This document shows positions 23,080 through 33,877 of a stretch of DNA of 64,000 nucleotides, in pieces. A program made the position numbers and the translations under genes. Position 1 is the first letter of the stretch. Each line of letters opens with the position of its first letter. The DNA comes from Rhodamnia argentea (lineage: Eukaryota; Streptophyta; Magnoliopsida; Myrtales; Myrtaceae): the NCBI RefSeq assembly GCF_020921035.1, contig NC_063160.1:21487595-21551594 (forward strand), written 5' to 3'. The notes beneath the pieces are model-generated. The model did not search any database. It saw only the letters and a program-made list of their open reading frames with translations, and was not told where the DNA came from.

Positions 23080-24810
23080 ATAGGACTCAACAATTAATTT
23101 ATATTACAATTGCACAAAATAAAAATATTGTTGATAAATGCGCCTAATAATCGAGCCAAAATGTGGGGGTCATGGTGGTGAGTTGCTGTGTTAGTCTCTC
23201 CCGAGGAATAACCGAGGTGCGCGTAAGCTGGCCCGGACACCTTGGTTATAAAATAATAATAATAATAATGATCGTGCCAAAATCGTGTAATTCTTCGTGC
23301 ATCCGCATGTGTCACGTACCAGAAGTTCCGTGAACCAACTTGCCCGACCACATAGCCCGGAAGAACAACAAGAATTGAAGTGTCTGTAGGACTCAAAAGT
23401 TAATTCATAATTGTAATTGCAAAAAATAAACATAATAATAAAATATTATTAACAAGTGCGTCTAATAATAGTGCTAAAATTGTGCAATTATTCGCGCACC
23501 CAAACGTGTCACGGACCGAATGTTCCGTGAGCCAACCGCTGGACCACATAGCCCGCAAGAACAACAAGACTTGAAATGTCAGTAGGACTTAATAGTTAAC
23601 TTATTATTATAGTTGCAAAATATAAAAATAAAAATAAAATTGACAAGTGTGCCTAATAATAGTGCCAAAATTGTGCAATTATTTGCGTACTCACACGTGT
23701 CACGGACCAGAGGTAGACTAAAAACGTCGGTAGGTCGCCGCACGGTTCAATCCCAAGAATCAGCCCATGACATATGTGGGTATAGTGAGTTCTAGCCCAC
23801 TTGCCCATTTCTCTATTTGAAAAACTATAATAGCCTTTACCTAATAAAGTGTCTTGCACTCTCCCATCTTTCTTATGTAGGATAAGGAAAATGCACTTTT
23901 GTGTAAACAAACATCAACAAAATGAACTTCCCAAATGACCGAAATCATAGCAATCACCTTGACGCCATCCATCCTCTCCCTAAAGAACGTGGCCGCAAGA
24001 AACGGGCATAATCGGCAACCCCATTGCATCATTTGAGTTTGAGAACAGAGACGAAAACTCAAATATCAACCGACCGAGCCGAGCGTGAACCCTTGCCAAG
24101 AAATTATCATCCTGACCAAGTTCATCACATAGCTCACCTTCACAAGCTCATAACCATTCATCTCTCTCCCCACATGCTCCCACTCACCACTTGCAAAAAA
24201 TCCACCATAATAATCACATTGGACGGTGAAGATTGGTACACAACCATGTCCAAAATTGCCCCAACCGTCTCCTTCTCTATGACCCTCATGAAAAAAAGTT
24301 CGGTAAGGGATAGAACAAGTCGGTAATCAGTTGAGGCCCCGATGGTGCACACAAGCTCTAGTGCATATTTTTCACTAGAAACCCCATGCGTCCTTCTGAA
24401 TTTGATTTGAACACATGGAGGGTTGAGAAGATTGTGAGGAGGACTAGGGAGTTGGTGATGTAGGGGATGAACTTTTGGGCATTTAAAAACAAAGAGAAGA
24501 GGGCATTGAAGGCTAACAAGACTTGAAGTGTGACTCAATAGTTAGTTTATTATTATAATTACAAAAAATAAAAATAGAATATTATTCACAAGTGGGCCTA
24601 ATAATAGTGCCAAAATCGTGCAATTATTCGCGCACCCACACGTGTTACGGACCGGAGGTTCCATGAGCCAACCACCCGACCACATAGCCCGAAAGAATGT
24701 CAGTACGACTCAACAGTTAATTTTGTTATTTAATTATAGAAAAAAAACAAAACAAAATATTATTGATAAGTGCGACTAATAATCGTGCAATTAGTCGCGC
24801 ACACCCGTGT
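23080..24810. repeat. cluster of degenerate ~190-bp direct repeats
   Basis: The unit contains AGGACTCAA.AGTTAATTTAT, an AATAAAATATTATT stretch, CCTAATAATAGTGCCAAAAT, CGTGCAATTATTCGCGCACC, ACACGTGTCACGGACC and CCACATAGCCCG. Unit starts are near 23080, 23390, 23585, 24532 and 24708. The 23585 unit is interrupted after about 23710 by an unrelated ~800-bp stretch, and the pattern then resumes at about 24530. No transposase or array boundary is seen. Confidence 0.75.
23841..24538 (-). other. unassigned open frames inside the repeat cluster
   Basis: Two minus-strand frames (24158-24538, 126 codons, and 23841-24062, 73 codons) fill the stretch that interrupts the repeat cluster. I do not recognise the proteins. 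They could be a decayed fragment of a captured gene, or chance. I do not call a gene. Confidence 0.15.
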
Positions 24811-24891
24811 TTCGATAAGTCGGCCCGTGACACATACGGCATAGTGGGGTCTAGCCCATTTATCCATTTCTCTATTTTTAGTAGATTCTCT

Positions 24892-25540
24892 ATGCATGTT
24901 GGTTATTTTTCCCCCTTCTTTAGTGCCCATTTCAATTCGATTCATCATTTTTCCTCTAATCGATGCATAAATTTAATCATCTGGATCTCCAACACACTTA
25001 TATACATATGCTTTTTACAAAACAAGATAGAGCACAGAAGAGTGGGGAGAGAAATGAATATATGCATGATGGTTATTCTTCCTTTTTCTTTGGTACCAAT
25101 TTCAATTCGATTCACCAATTTTCTTCTAATAATCGATGCATAAATTTAACCATCTGGATCTTCAACACATATATAAACATATGCTTTACAAAATAAGACA
25201 GAACAAAAAAGAGTATGGAGAGACATGAATATATGCACGGTGATTATTCTTCCCCCTTCTTTAGTGCCAATTTCAATTCGATTCATCATTTTTCTTCTAA
25301 TGATCGATGCATAAATCTAACTATCTGAATCTTCGACACACATATACATATGCTTTAATAAACAAGAAAGAACACACAATTTGATTCATCATTTTTATTC
25401 AAACGAATTATGCATAAATTTAACCATAGGGATTTTCAACACACATATGTACATATGCTTTTTAAAAAATAAGACAGAACACAGAAGATTAGGGAGAGAA
25501 ATGAATATATGCACGACGGTTATTTTTCCCCTTCTTTGGT
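24892..25540 (+). repeat. tandem array, ~170-bp period, four units
   Basis: Unit starts are at 24892, 25062, 25233 and, after a shortened third unit, a fourth unit that ends with the same motif at 25509. Each unit has ATGCATGATGGTTATTCTTC or a close variant, CAATTTCAATTCGATTCATC, CGATGCATAAATTTAACCAT and AACACACATATATACATATG. The period is 170-171 bp. The open frames at 24763-25614 are repeat-derived. Confidence 0.85.
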
Positions 25541-25544
25541 GCAT

Positions 25545-25858
25545 GTCACGACCCTCTCAACGAGCAGAGCCGAGGAGTTTAGGGGTGATTACCATGCCCA
25601 AAGATCCGTGGTGATCCATAGGTCGGTTTGGACTCTCCCAAGTCCTCACCTCTCGCGACGGTGGGATTTAAAGACGGTTTCGACCTTAATGTGGTCGGGT
25701 GACATGTGTATAAGTATACATGCTTTGGAGTTGCCACCGATATTTAGGAAAGATAGATCGGAAATCTCGTCGGGCGGTGGGAGAAGCCATACGACTCAAA
25801 CGAAATCAGAGATTTGAAAACGGGAACTTAGTTACGCCAATATTTCCATTGACGCATT
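25545..25858. repeat. possible LTR fragment starting TGTCACGACCC
   Basis: TGTCACGACCCTCTC at 25545 abuts the end of the tandem array. It is followed by CTTTGGAGTTGCCACCGATA and GGTGGGAGAAGCCATACGAC, wording that resembles plant gypsy-type LTR sequence. No partner repeat or internal coding region is present. The assignment is tentative. Confidence 0.3.
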
Positions 25859-25859
25859 T

Positions 25860-26412
25860 TCGATACCTAAGTTGAATGTTATTTTTATTATAAATTTTTA
25901 CGATCGGCGCTAACATGGACATTTTTAAATGTTATTTTAACAATTATTTATTTTTATTATAAATTTTTGTTCTTTTCTTTTCTTTTCTTCATTTGTTTTG
26001 ACTAAGGGCCAGCAAGGGCTATAGGTGAGGGGTGATGGGCCGCACGAGCCTTCATCCTAACGGTTGATGAGGGCGTGGCGACCCTCGCCTAGACCTTGCA
26101 ACGGCTGTGACGTCCTTGCCCACAGTTGGCCACCCTCGCTGGCCCACAACAAAAAATAAAAGAAGTAAAGCACATAAAAGGGAAAAAAAAGAACCAAAAA
26201 AATTATAAAAATATTTAAAATATTATTAAAAATGTCCGTGTCGGCGTCGATCGTATCGCGTAGGACGGCCGGCTTCCACGTCAGCAAACAAATTTTTTAT
26301 CCTACAACAAAATACAATGGGCTGAATTCACTCAACTAGTGTCAGTACACAAAGGTTTGTGATTGAATTGATCTAATTGAAAGGTTTATAATTGAATTGG
26401 TACTAATTCAAT
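25860..26412. repeat. fold-back element, family 1, second large copy
   Basis: The centre carries inverted GC-rich motifs (AAGGGCCAGCAAGGGC near 26004 against TGGCCACCCTCGCTGGCCC near 26127). The right side carries GTAGGACGGCCGGCTTCCAC and the arm AATTGAAAGGTTTATAATTG. The left arm is more decayed. It has no coding capacity. Confidence 0.5.
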
Positions 26413-27693
26413 ATGTGCACTTTCCGCCGGTCACTGATTTTCAACAATTTGAAACTTTATCAAGCCAAAGAACAAGCAACACAAGGAAATCATCATTAAA
26501 AGCATATAGAAGCAGGTCGTTTGAGCCATTTCCTAGCCCTAAATCGATGATTTGAGGCTAATCAGGTTTCATTCGAAAACCTCGAACTCATATTTCATTG
26601 CAAATAAAAAAAATTGCAGGTCATCTGATCGGTGATGCCATGGGTGAGAGGAAAAAGTATAGTACTGCCGCGAAAGACGGCAAGAATCGAGAAATAGACA
26701 TTGAATATGCTTAAAACATATCCACGTATTGATTCAGCGTACGAAATATGTTGCCGGAGTCACTCAAGCGATTTTTTTCCCCCCAACAACAGTCAACCTA
26801 TTTACGAACATACAAGAGCATTCAAATCCTAACCAAACTCTTTCACAAAGTTGTTTTATGATATTTTGCCCTATAAAACTTCTTAGAGAAGCAAAATTGT
26901 TTGGACATGAGCGTTATAATTGCTTGATTTTCATGTAATTTGGTATACAGGATATCATTGTCGAAGTGGATTGCCGGATCAATGATCGCACGATCGGAAT
27001 AGGCTGAGTGAACGTCAAGTTGTTTTTAATCTGGAATACTTAAAACTTTCACAAACCTATAACTATTGACATGCCAAAGTGCGGTCAACGAATGCACCCT
27101 CGACAAATTCTCTCAAGGCAAACACTTGTAAACAAGAACCTTACATAATTTCTGAAGGTAGGAAGCTACGATTTAAGTTGGAGCATAATCATGTATCATA
27201 GGTTACTAAAGTATATTTGGTTGACATTAGAACATCGTAACCTAAAACACTTGAAAACGAAATACAATGATTGAACCAAACAAAAGGACTAACTTCTCCG
27301 GTCGAAACACCTCCTTTTAATAATCCAAATCCAGAATTTTTCAGAAAGTTCTTGTGGATGCGAGTGCTGAATAAGCTATTGGGACTAGGAGACGAACAAG
27401 GCTAAAATCCATCCAACAACTTCTTCCACCTATTTAAGATTGTTTCTCAAGTCTCTGCCAGTTCCGCCGCAGATAAACCTTGATTTAAATCTCCTAAGTT
27501 ATAAGGTAAAACTACGTATAATCTCATTTGCTTCCATGGTCGCATGCTCAGGCTCGGGGCTTCGACCTCAAATTGGAGTCTGTCCGCATGTGGTGTTTGC
27601 TTGGACAAGTTGGGTTATGGCGGACGAGTCTGGGGGTGGCGGGGGCTATGGTCTGATGATGTTCATCGTATTGTGGACGAGTTCGGTTCGGAA
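26413..27693. other. intergenic stretch, nothing recognised
   Basis: Frames at 26729-26938 and 27440-27715 show no family motif. I see no promoter pattern or RNA gene. Confidence 0.4.
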
Positions 27694-27862
27694 TTCTTGG
27701 AGGGATGATTTCTGATCATAAGTGGCAAAAGAATGAACTGGACAAGAATTTATCTTTTTTTGAAAGCATTGATATACCCAGGAGTGAGGCAGGTAACAGT
27801 TACCCGTTGGACCAAAACATCCCCTTTTTTCCAGAAAATTTACCTCGAACAACCTGGAAATC
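27694..27862. repeat. dispersed repeat, copy 2 (partner at 22781-22948)
   Basis: Direct-orientation partner of the repeat at 22781, with the shared segment ACATCCCCTTTTTTCCAGAA at about 27818-27837. An open frame crosses it on each strand, but neither is conserved between the two copies. Confidence 0.75.
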
Positions 27863-28390
27863 AATTCACATCCAAAACCATGTACTAATCATCGTCATCT
27901 CCTTTTTCTTTTCAATTAAAGAGCAAGGTCAAAGCAATTTTCCACGTCGAACTTTGTAAGAAAATTAGAAATTGAGGCTCAAAAACATAGGCACCGTCCC
28001 CTTTTTTGTTTTGCCCATTCTCCGTCAATTGCGCCAACTTTAGGCCGGAATTCCTTCGCCCTTTTGGCCCATTCATAATTTGATACTATCGGACAACAGT
28101 GCATGATCCCACGATCATCATTCCACGTGCCGGAACTTCTGCATCATGCGGGCATCTAACCGTCCAGTAATTGTGGGCCAGCCTCCCACATGGGTCACTG
28201 CCGTTGGATCAAAAGCTAAAAGGTCGCGGTTCCAGTTGTGCCAATCATCTACGTGGGGCCTGAAAAGCAGGAGGAAAAAGCCTCTCAACAAAACTCATCA
28301 GCCCGTCAAGTTGTTCCCCGCTTTTTCTCACAAAAAGTGAAAAGATGATGATAATGACAATAGTGGTAATGATAGCAATAATAATAATAA

Positions 28391-28900
28391 GAATTAATAA
28401 AATGAAAAACTCAAAATTAATACACTAATAATAAATTTATTATAAATTATTTTTTTGACTACAAAAATCTCAAATTGGTACAGCTTATGACAAATTTATT
28501 CCAAACTATTTAAACCCTAAACCGATACATCCGTGGCAAATTAACCCTAAACTAATTTTTTTGACCACAAAAATCTCAAACCGGTACACCTGTAATAAAT
28601 TTATCTCCCGTTAAATTAGGTTAATACCACGAAAATTTCAAAACCGATACACATGTGACAAATAGAGGGTAAAAACTCCAAATTGATATACCCATCAATT
28701 ACCACGTGTCATACAACTTAATACTTTAACGGTTAGATTTAATGAAAACTAACATAAAGTAAATTTATCACGGATGTATCAGTTTGGAGTAAATTTATTA
28801 CAAGTGTATCGGTTTTAAATTTTTTGTGTTAAAAAAAATAGTTTTTGGTAAATTTATCACGAGTGTATCAATTTGGGATTTTTCGTAATATTAACCCTAA
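28391..28900. repeat. MITE-like element, family 2, copy 2
   Basis: Its organisation is the same as the element at 20988-21422: left end ATTAATAAAATGAAAAACTC, repeated ACACCTGTAATAAATTTATC-type units, right end GTATCAATTTGGGATTTTTC followed by GTAATATTAACCCTAA. It is more diverged than copy 1. Confidence 0.6.
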
Positions 28901-31433
28901 TAATAATGACTATGTTAATGGTGTCTCGTGTACTATTTATTTGCCACTGAAATGTGAAAAAAAAATTCACGATTCATGAAGCATATAATTCAATTCTTAA
29001 AAGCAGTAATTAAATATACAGCATGACGTAAAGCGACCGTCGAACGATTATCAAGTATTAATAAAGAAAAGAGTTCTGGAGAACTTGATAGAAGTGGTTT
29101 AAATGACTGCGATTCGACAAAAAAGAAAAAGAAAAAAGGAGACGAGTCCATTCTAAGTCGGTTCATCTCGCCATCAAACAAAGAACGTGTTAGCATACTA
29201 ACAGCAAACAATTAGCAGCTTAGAAAGTACCATGAAAGATCATTGACTAAGTCCAATGTCGGTATGTACAGACAATTATCTTAGAGGACTCCGTTTGAGT
29301 GGTGGAACGGTTGATTTACCATATCACGACATCTTGTCCTAAAAGAAATCTTGAAAGTCTGTGCTAGCCACACTAAAGAGGGAGTCTTAACTCTATTTAC
29401 CTGAACAGAATTTGCACTCGTCAATATCAATCAAGCCGAAGTGCTGAATACCCAAAAATGTTGAGTAAGAGAAATGTGCAAGTACAATTTGGTTTCGGAT
29501 GTTCAAGGTGGTATATGAGTAATTTGTGCCATCCCCAAATAGAAACCAAACTATGATCGAGCAAGGAAGTGAATCAAGATCAACGTTGTATTTCGATATT
29601 TTTCATAATTTATATTATCTACAAGGATCAGATCGGCCTCTTCCAGTCCTTTTTGTAAAGGTTACAAAGCTACCCTTAGGATTTCTTGAAGTCAAATTTA
29701 AGTTTTGTTGGAGATTGGGTCTCGGGGCTCAATTTTATTTTTCTTTTTTTACCCATCTATGTTTTTTTTATTTTTCAATAGATGTAAATTGTTATTAATA
29801 ATGAATTTTTCTTCAGAATACCAATTTTTCTAAGAGATTCAAACCATTGATTCTAATAAGATAGTTTTCAAATCATTCCATTTTTGCGAAGTAAACTCGC
29901 CAATTAAGAAAACTTTTCTACATAGAATCGCCTATTATTTACGATGCCCAACCAATGAATCTAGAGTTTTTGTTGATGAAAAGACACCCAACAAGATAAA
30001 AATAAAATATAAAAAGCCACGATTGTAAGTGAAATCAAGTTGCAAATTGAACTTTGAAGATAAAATTAAGGATAAATGCAGGACAAATATATCATAAGTC
30101 TTAAAAATCATCACGAAAGTGTAGTTGAGTCTTAAAACTTTTAAGAAATGCAATCAAGTCCTAAAAATTATCAAATTAATGCAATTAAGTCCTTCCGTCA
30201 ATACTGTCAATTTGCCTAACACAAAAATGCCGACCTAACATTTTTTTAATTAATTTTTCTCTCCCTAAACAAATGCGAGTACATTCAAGAGTTTTCGAGC
30301 ATGCTCTTTGGCCATATTCACTAAGGAGCGTTTTTAGCGATTTTTTTTCTTTTGAAGAAACGGAATACAAAAGTAAGTTTCTCCATTTAAAATTTTTACC
30401 CGTTAACTGTTAAGTATGGTTAAGAAAAAAAAAATCCTTTATGGATTAATAAGAAACTTCGAAAAGAAAGAATGAAGAAAGACGGACAGTTAAAATCCCG
30501 TAGAAGGGCCCCGCGAAGAAGATATTTTTAACAAAAGGGATATTATTTATAGTACAGGAAGGGGCCCGAGAGGGTACGGTGGGGACCACGCGCCTGTTAG
30601 GCACGTGACCGGAAGCTGAGAGGAAGAGGGCTTGCTGGTAATTTTCGGCCGTTAGGCACCGCATGAGAGCTTCATGGATGCGCGAATTTAACATTTGATC
30701 GGTCAAATCTGCGTGAACATGGAATTCAAAGCAACCACCACCACCCCCTTCTTTTGTTTCCCACCTTTTTGAAGTTGTTGCGTCTTTCAAACAGCATGCA
30801 CGATTGCACCCTACAATAAACCAACCGTTATTTATTGCATTTTCAAGCAATAAAAAAGAAAGGAATAAAACTATCCCGAATACTCTGATTTTCACGACGT
30901 TGCCGATCAAACGAGATGACGGAATATGCTCAGGCGTCTATAATCGGGAAACCCCCACATTTGATTCTCGAATTCAGATTCGGCGTGGGTGGAAGCGCTC
31001 GATTGGAAGGTGCAAAGATTTCGCAATCTCAACAATGAAAAGGGCCTTTGGAATCAAAATTGAATTGAAAGATGGGGAAAAGAAAATCCATGAGTGGGGT
31101 CCCATGGGAGCAGACAAAAGAAAATAAAATAAAAAAAAGATGAAAAAGAGGGGTTGAAATATCAAAGAGGGCCCGCAGATAGTTAGGCTGACTCACCCGT
31201 GGAGCCATTTTGATCCTAAGCGACAAAACCATATCCTCCCCGACTCCCCCAGACAAACATTAATTTAATCGAATTAACCTATCATAAACAAAAACAAAAA
31301 CAAAAACAATACAATATTATTTCTAAAGATAAAAATTAGCTAATTTTAGAAAATGTATCTAAGACAATAATTCTCCTTATATCACTCCCATTCGCTGTCG
31401 GCACTTCACTCACTCACTCACTCACTCCCACTC
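28901..31433. other. intergenic stretch upstream of the protease gene
   Basis: A partial family 1 arm is at about 30060-30260 (AAATTATCAAATTAATGCAA, AATTAAGTCCTTCCGTCAAT). A 154-codon minus frame at 30446-30910 and a 107-codon plus frame at 30804-31127 overlap each other and show no known domain, so I do not call them genes. A CACT repeat at about 31407-31428 precedes the CT tract. Confidence 0.4.
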
Positions 31434-31455
31434 CACTCTCTCTCTCTCTCTCTCT
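31434..31455 (+). repeat. CT microsatellite directly upstream of the protease start
   Basis: This CT tract ends one base before the ATG at 31457 and is the second case in the window of a CT repeat next to a start codon. Confidence 0.85.
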
Positions 31456-31456
31456 G

Positions 31457-33877
31457 ATGGCTTCTTCGCTCTTCTTGGCTCTCTCCCTGTCCTCCTTCTT
31501 CTACCTCTTCTCCGTCCACTGCTCCTCCGATGAGACGGCGGCGACCTACATCGTCCGCGTGGACTCCACCTCCAAGCCCTCCATCTTCCCCACCCACTAC
31601 CACTGGTACTCCTCCGAGTTCGCCGACCCGGCCCGGATCCTCCACACCTACGACACCGTCTTCCACGGCTTCTCCGCCACCCTCACCCAGCCCCAGGCCT
31701 CCGCCCTCCTCCGCCACCCCAGCGTCCTCGCCGCCTTCGAGGACCGCCGCCGCCACCTCCACACCACCCGCTCCCCCCAGTTCCTGGGCCTCCGGAACCA
31801 GCGCGGCCTCTGGTCCGATTCCGACTACGGGTCCGACATGGTCATCGGCGTCTTCGACACGGGGATCTCCCCCGAGCGGCGCAGCTTCTCGGACCGCAAT
31901 CTCGGGCCCGTGCCGAAACGCTGGAAGGGCGTTTGCGAGGCGGGTGTCCGGTTCTCTTCCAGGAACTGTAATCGGAAGATCGTCGGAGCGAGATTTTTCT
32001 CTAAAGGGAACGAGGCCTCCGGAAGATCTGCCGGTCCGGCGATTGGCATCAACGAGACGGTCGAGTTCAGGTGATTCATCTGATATAATTGGCAGCTCTT
32101 GAGCTGATTCAGTCCTACACTGTGCAAAACTGAGTTGATTTTAGTACCTTTTTTGTGAATGTTCTAATACAGGTCGCCCAGAGATGCCGACGGGCACGGC
32201 ACGCACACGGCGTCGACGGCTGCTGGAAGATACACGTTCCAAGCTTCAATGGCCGGTTACGCTTTCGGGATCGCGAAGGGGGTCGCGCCGAAAGCACGGA
32301 TTGCGTCCTACAAGGTTTGTTGGAAGGATTCTGGTTGTTTTGATTCTGATATCCTCGCGGCCTTCGACGCGGCCGTCAAGGACGGTGTTGACGTGATATC
32401 AATCTCGATCGGTGGTGGAGACGGAGTCTCCTCGCCGTACTATCTAGACCCTATCGCAATCGGGTCGTATGGGGCCGTTGCAAATGGGGTCTTCGTCTCG
32501 TCCTCGGCGGGCAATGACGGGCCGAACGGGATGTCGGTGACAAACCTCGCCCCGTGGCTGACCACGGTGGGTGCTGGCACAATCGACCGGAACTTCCCGG
32601 CCGACGTGACACTCGGCAACGGAGTCAGGCTATCCGGCGTGTCCCTGTATTCTGGACCGTCCTTGGAGGGCAAAATGTATCCCCTGGTCTATCCTGGCAA
32701 ATCAGGGGTTTTATCTGTTTCCCTGTGTATGGAGAATTCTCTTGATCCGAATCTCGTGAAGGGCAAGATCGTAATTTGCGACCGTGGCAGCAGTGCCCGG
32801 GTCTCGAAAGGCCTGGTGGTGCAGAAAGCCGGTGGCGTCGGCATGATTCTCGCGAATGGAATGTCTAATGGTGAAGGCTTAGTTGGTGATGCTCATGTCA
32901 TTCCCACTGCTGCACTCGGTGCTAACGAGGGTGATGCAGTGAAGTCCTATATTTTGTCGACTGCGAACCCGACTGCAACCATCGATTTCCGCGGTACCCA
33001 GATCGGGATCAAGCCAGCTCCAGTAGTGGCCTCATTCTCGGGTCGAGGCCCGAACGGGCTAAACCCGGAAATCCTGAAACCAGACTTGATTGCCCCCGGG
33101 GTGAACATTTTGGCAGCTTGGACAGACGCAGTGGGTCCGACTGGGTTGGCCTCAGACAAGAGGAGGACCGAGTTTAACATCCTGTCAGGGACTTCGATGG
33201 CTTGTCCCCACGTGAGTGGCGCCGCTGCGTTGCTCAAGTCGGCGCACCCAGATTGGAGCCCTGCCATGATCCGATCGGCAATGATGACCACGGCCAATTT
33301 GATTGATAACAGGAACCAGCTGATCAGTGATGAATCCACTGGGAAGCCTGCGAGCCCTTACGATTTCGGTGCAGGGCATCTAGATCTTGATCTCGCTATG
33401 GACCCGGGACTAGTCTATGACATTACTAACGATGACTATGTGAGCTTCTTGTGCGGGATCAGTTACTCCAACAAGGTCATTCAGGTGATCACTCGATCGC
33501 CGGCGAATTGCCCTGCCAAGAAGAAGCCCTTACCAGAGAACCTGAATTACCCGTCGATATCCGCCCTTTTCTCGACATCGTCAGCCGGGGTCCAGAGCAA
33601 GACGTTCATCAGGACTGCGACAAATGTCGGCCAACCGAACGCAGTCTACCAGGTGAAGGTCGAGTCGGCGCCTAAAGGGGTCACCATAAGCGTGAAGCCG
33701 GCCAAGCTGGTGTTCACAGAGGCCGTCAAGAAGTGGAGCTACACGGTGACTGTGACGGCTGATACCCGGAACTTGGAGCTCGGGGACTCCGGCGCGGCCT
33801 TCGGGTCGCTTTCTTGGTCCGACGGGAAGCACGTGGTGAGGAGCCCCATCGTGGTTACGGAAATAACCATGATGTGA
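31457..33877 (+). CDS. SBT1.6: subtilisin-like serine protease, SBT1.6-like, 2 exons
   Basis: Exons 31457-32070 and 32173-33877 join at FR/SPRDADGHGTHT to give 772 residues, the normal size for plant subtilases. Order: signal peptide (about 1-22), inhibitor I9 prodomain (about 30-104), S8 protease domain with Asp134 (VFDTG), His213 (DGHGTH), oxyanion Asn319 (SSAGNDGPNG) and Ser546 (SGTSMACPHVSG), a protease-associated insertion (about 370-470), and a C-terminal fibronectin-III-like domain ending VVRSPIVVTE. These enzymes are secreted to the apoplast after autocatalytic removal of the prodomain and cleave proteins and peptide precursors. Similarity to Arabidopsis SBT1.6 is strong through most of the chain. 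Substrates are unknown. Odd point: the family's DTGIWPE motif reads DTGISPE here. Exon 1 is very GC-rich in third positions. Confidence 0.93.

Noticed and set aside
24763..25614. several open frames with shared protein text
   Set aside because: The similarity comes from the 170-bp tandem DNA repeat.
30446..30910. 154-codon minus-strand frame with a hydrophobic start
   Set aside because: No known domain, overlaps an equally long frame on the other strand, and has no promoter or intron evidence.
31530..32102. 190-codon Ser/Pro-rich frame overlapping the protease
   Set aside because: It is the shifted frame of the GC-rich first exon of the subtilase gene.
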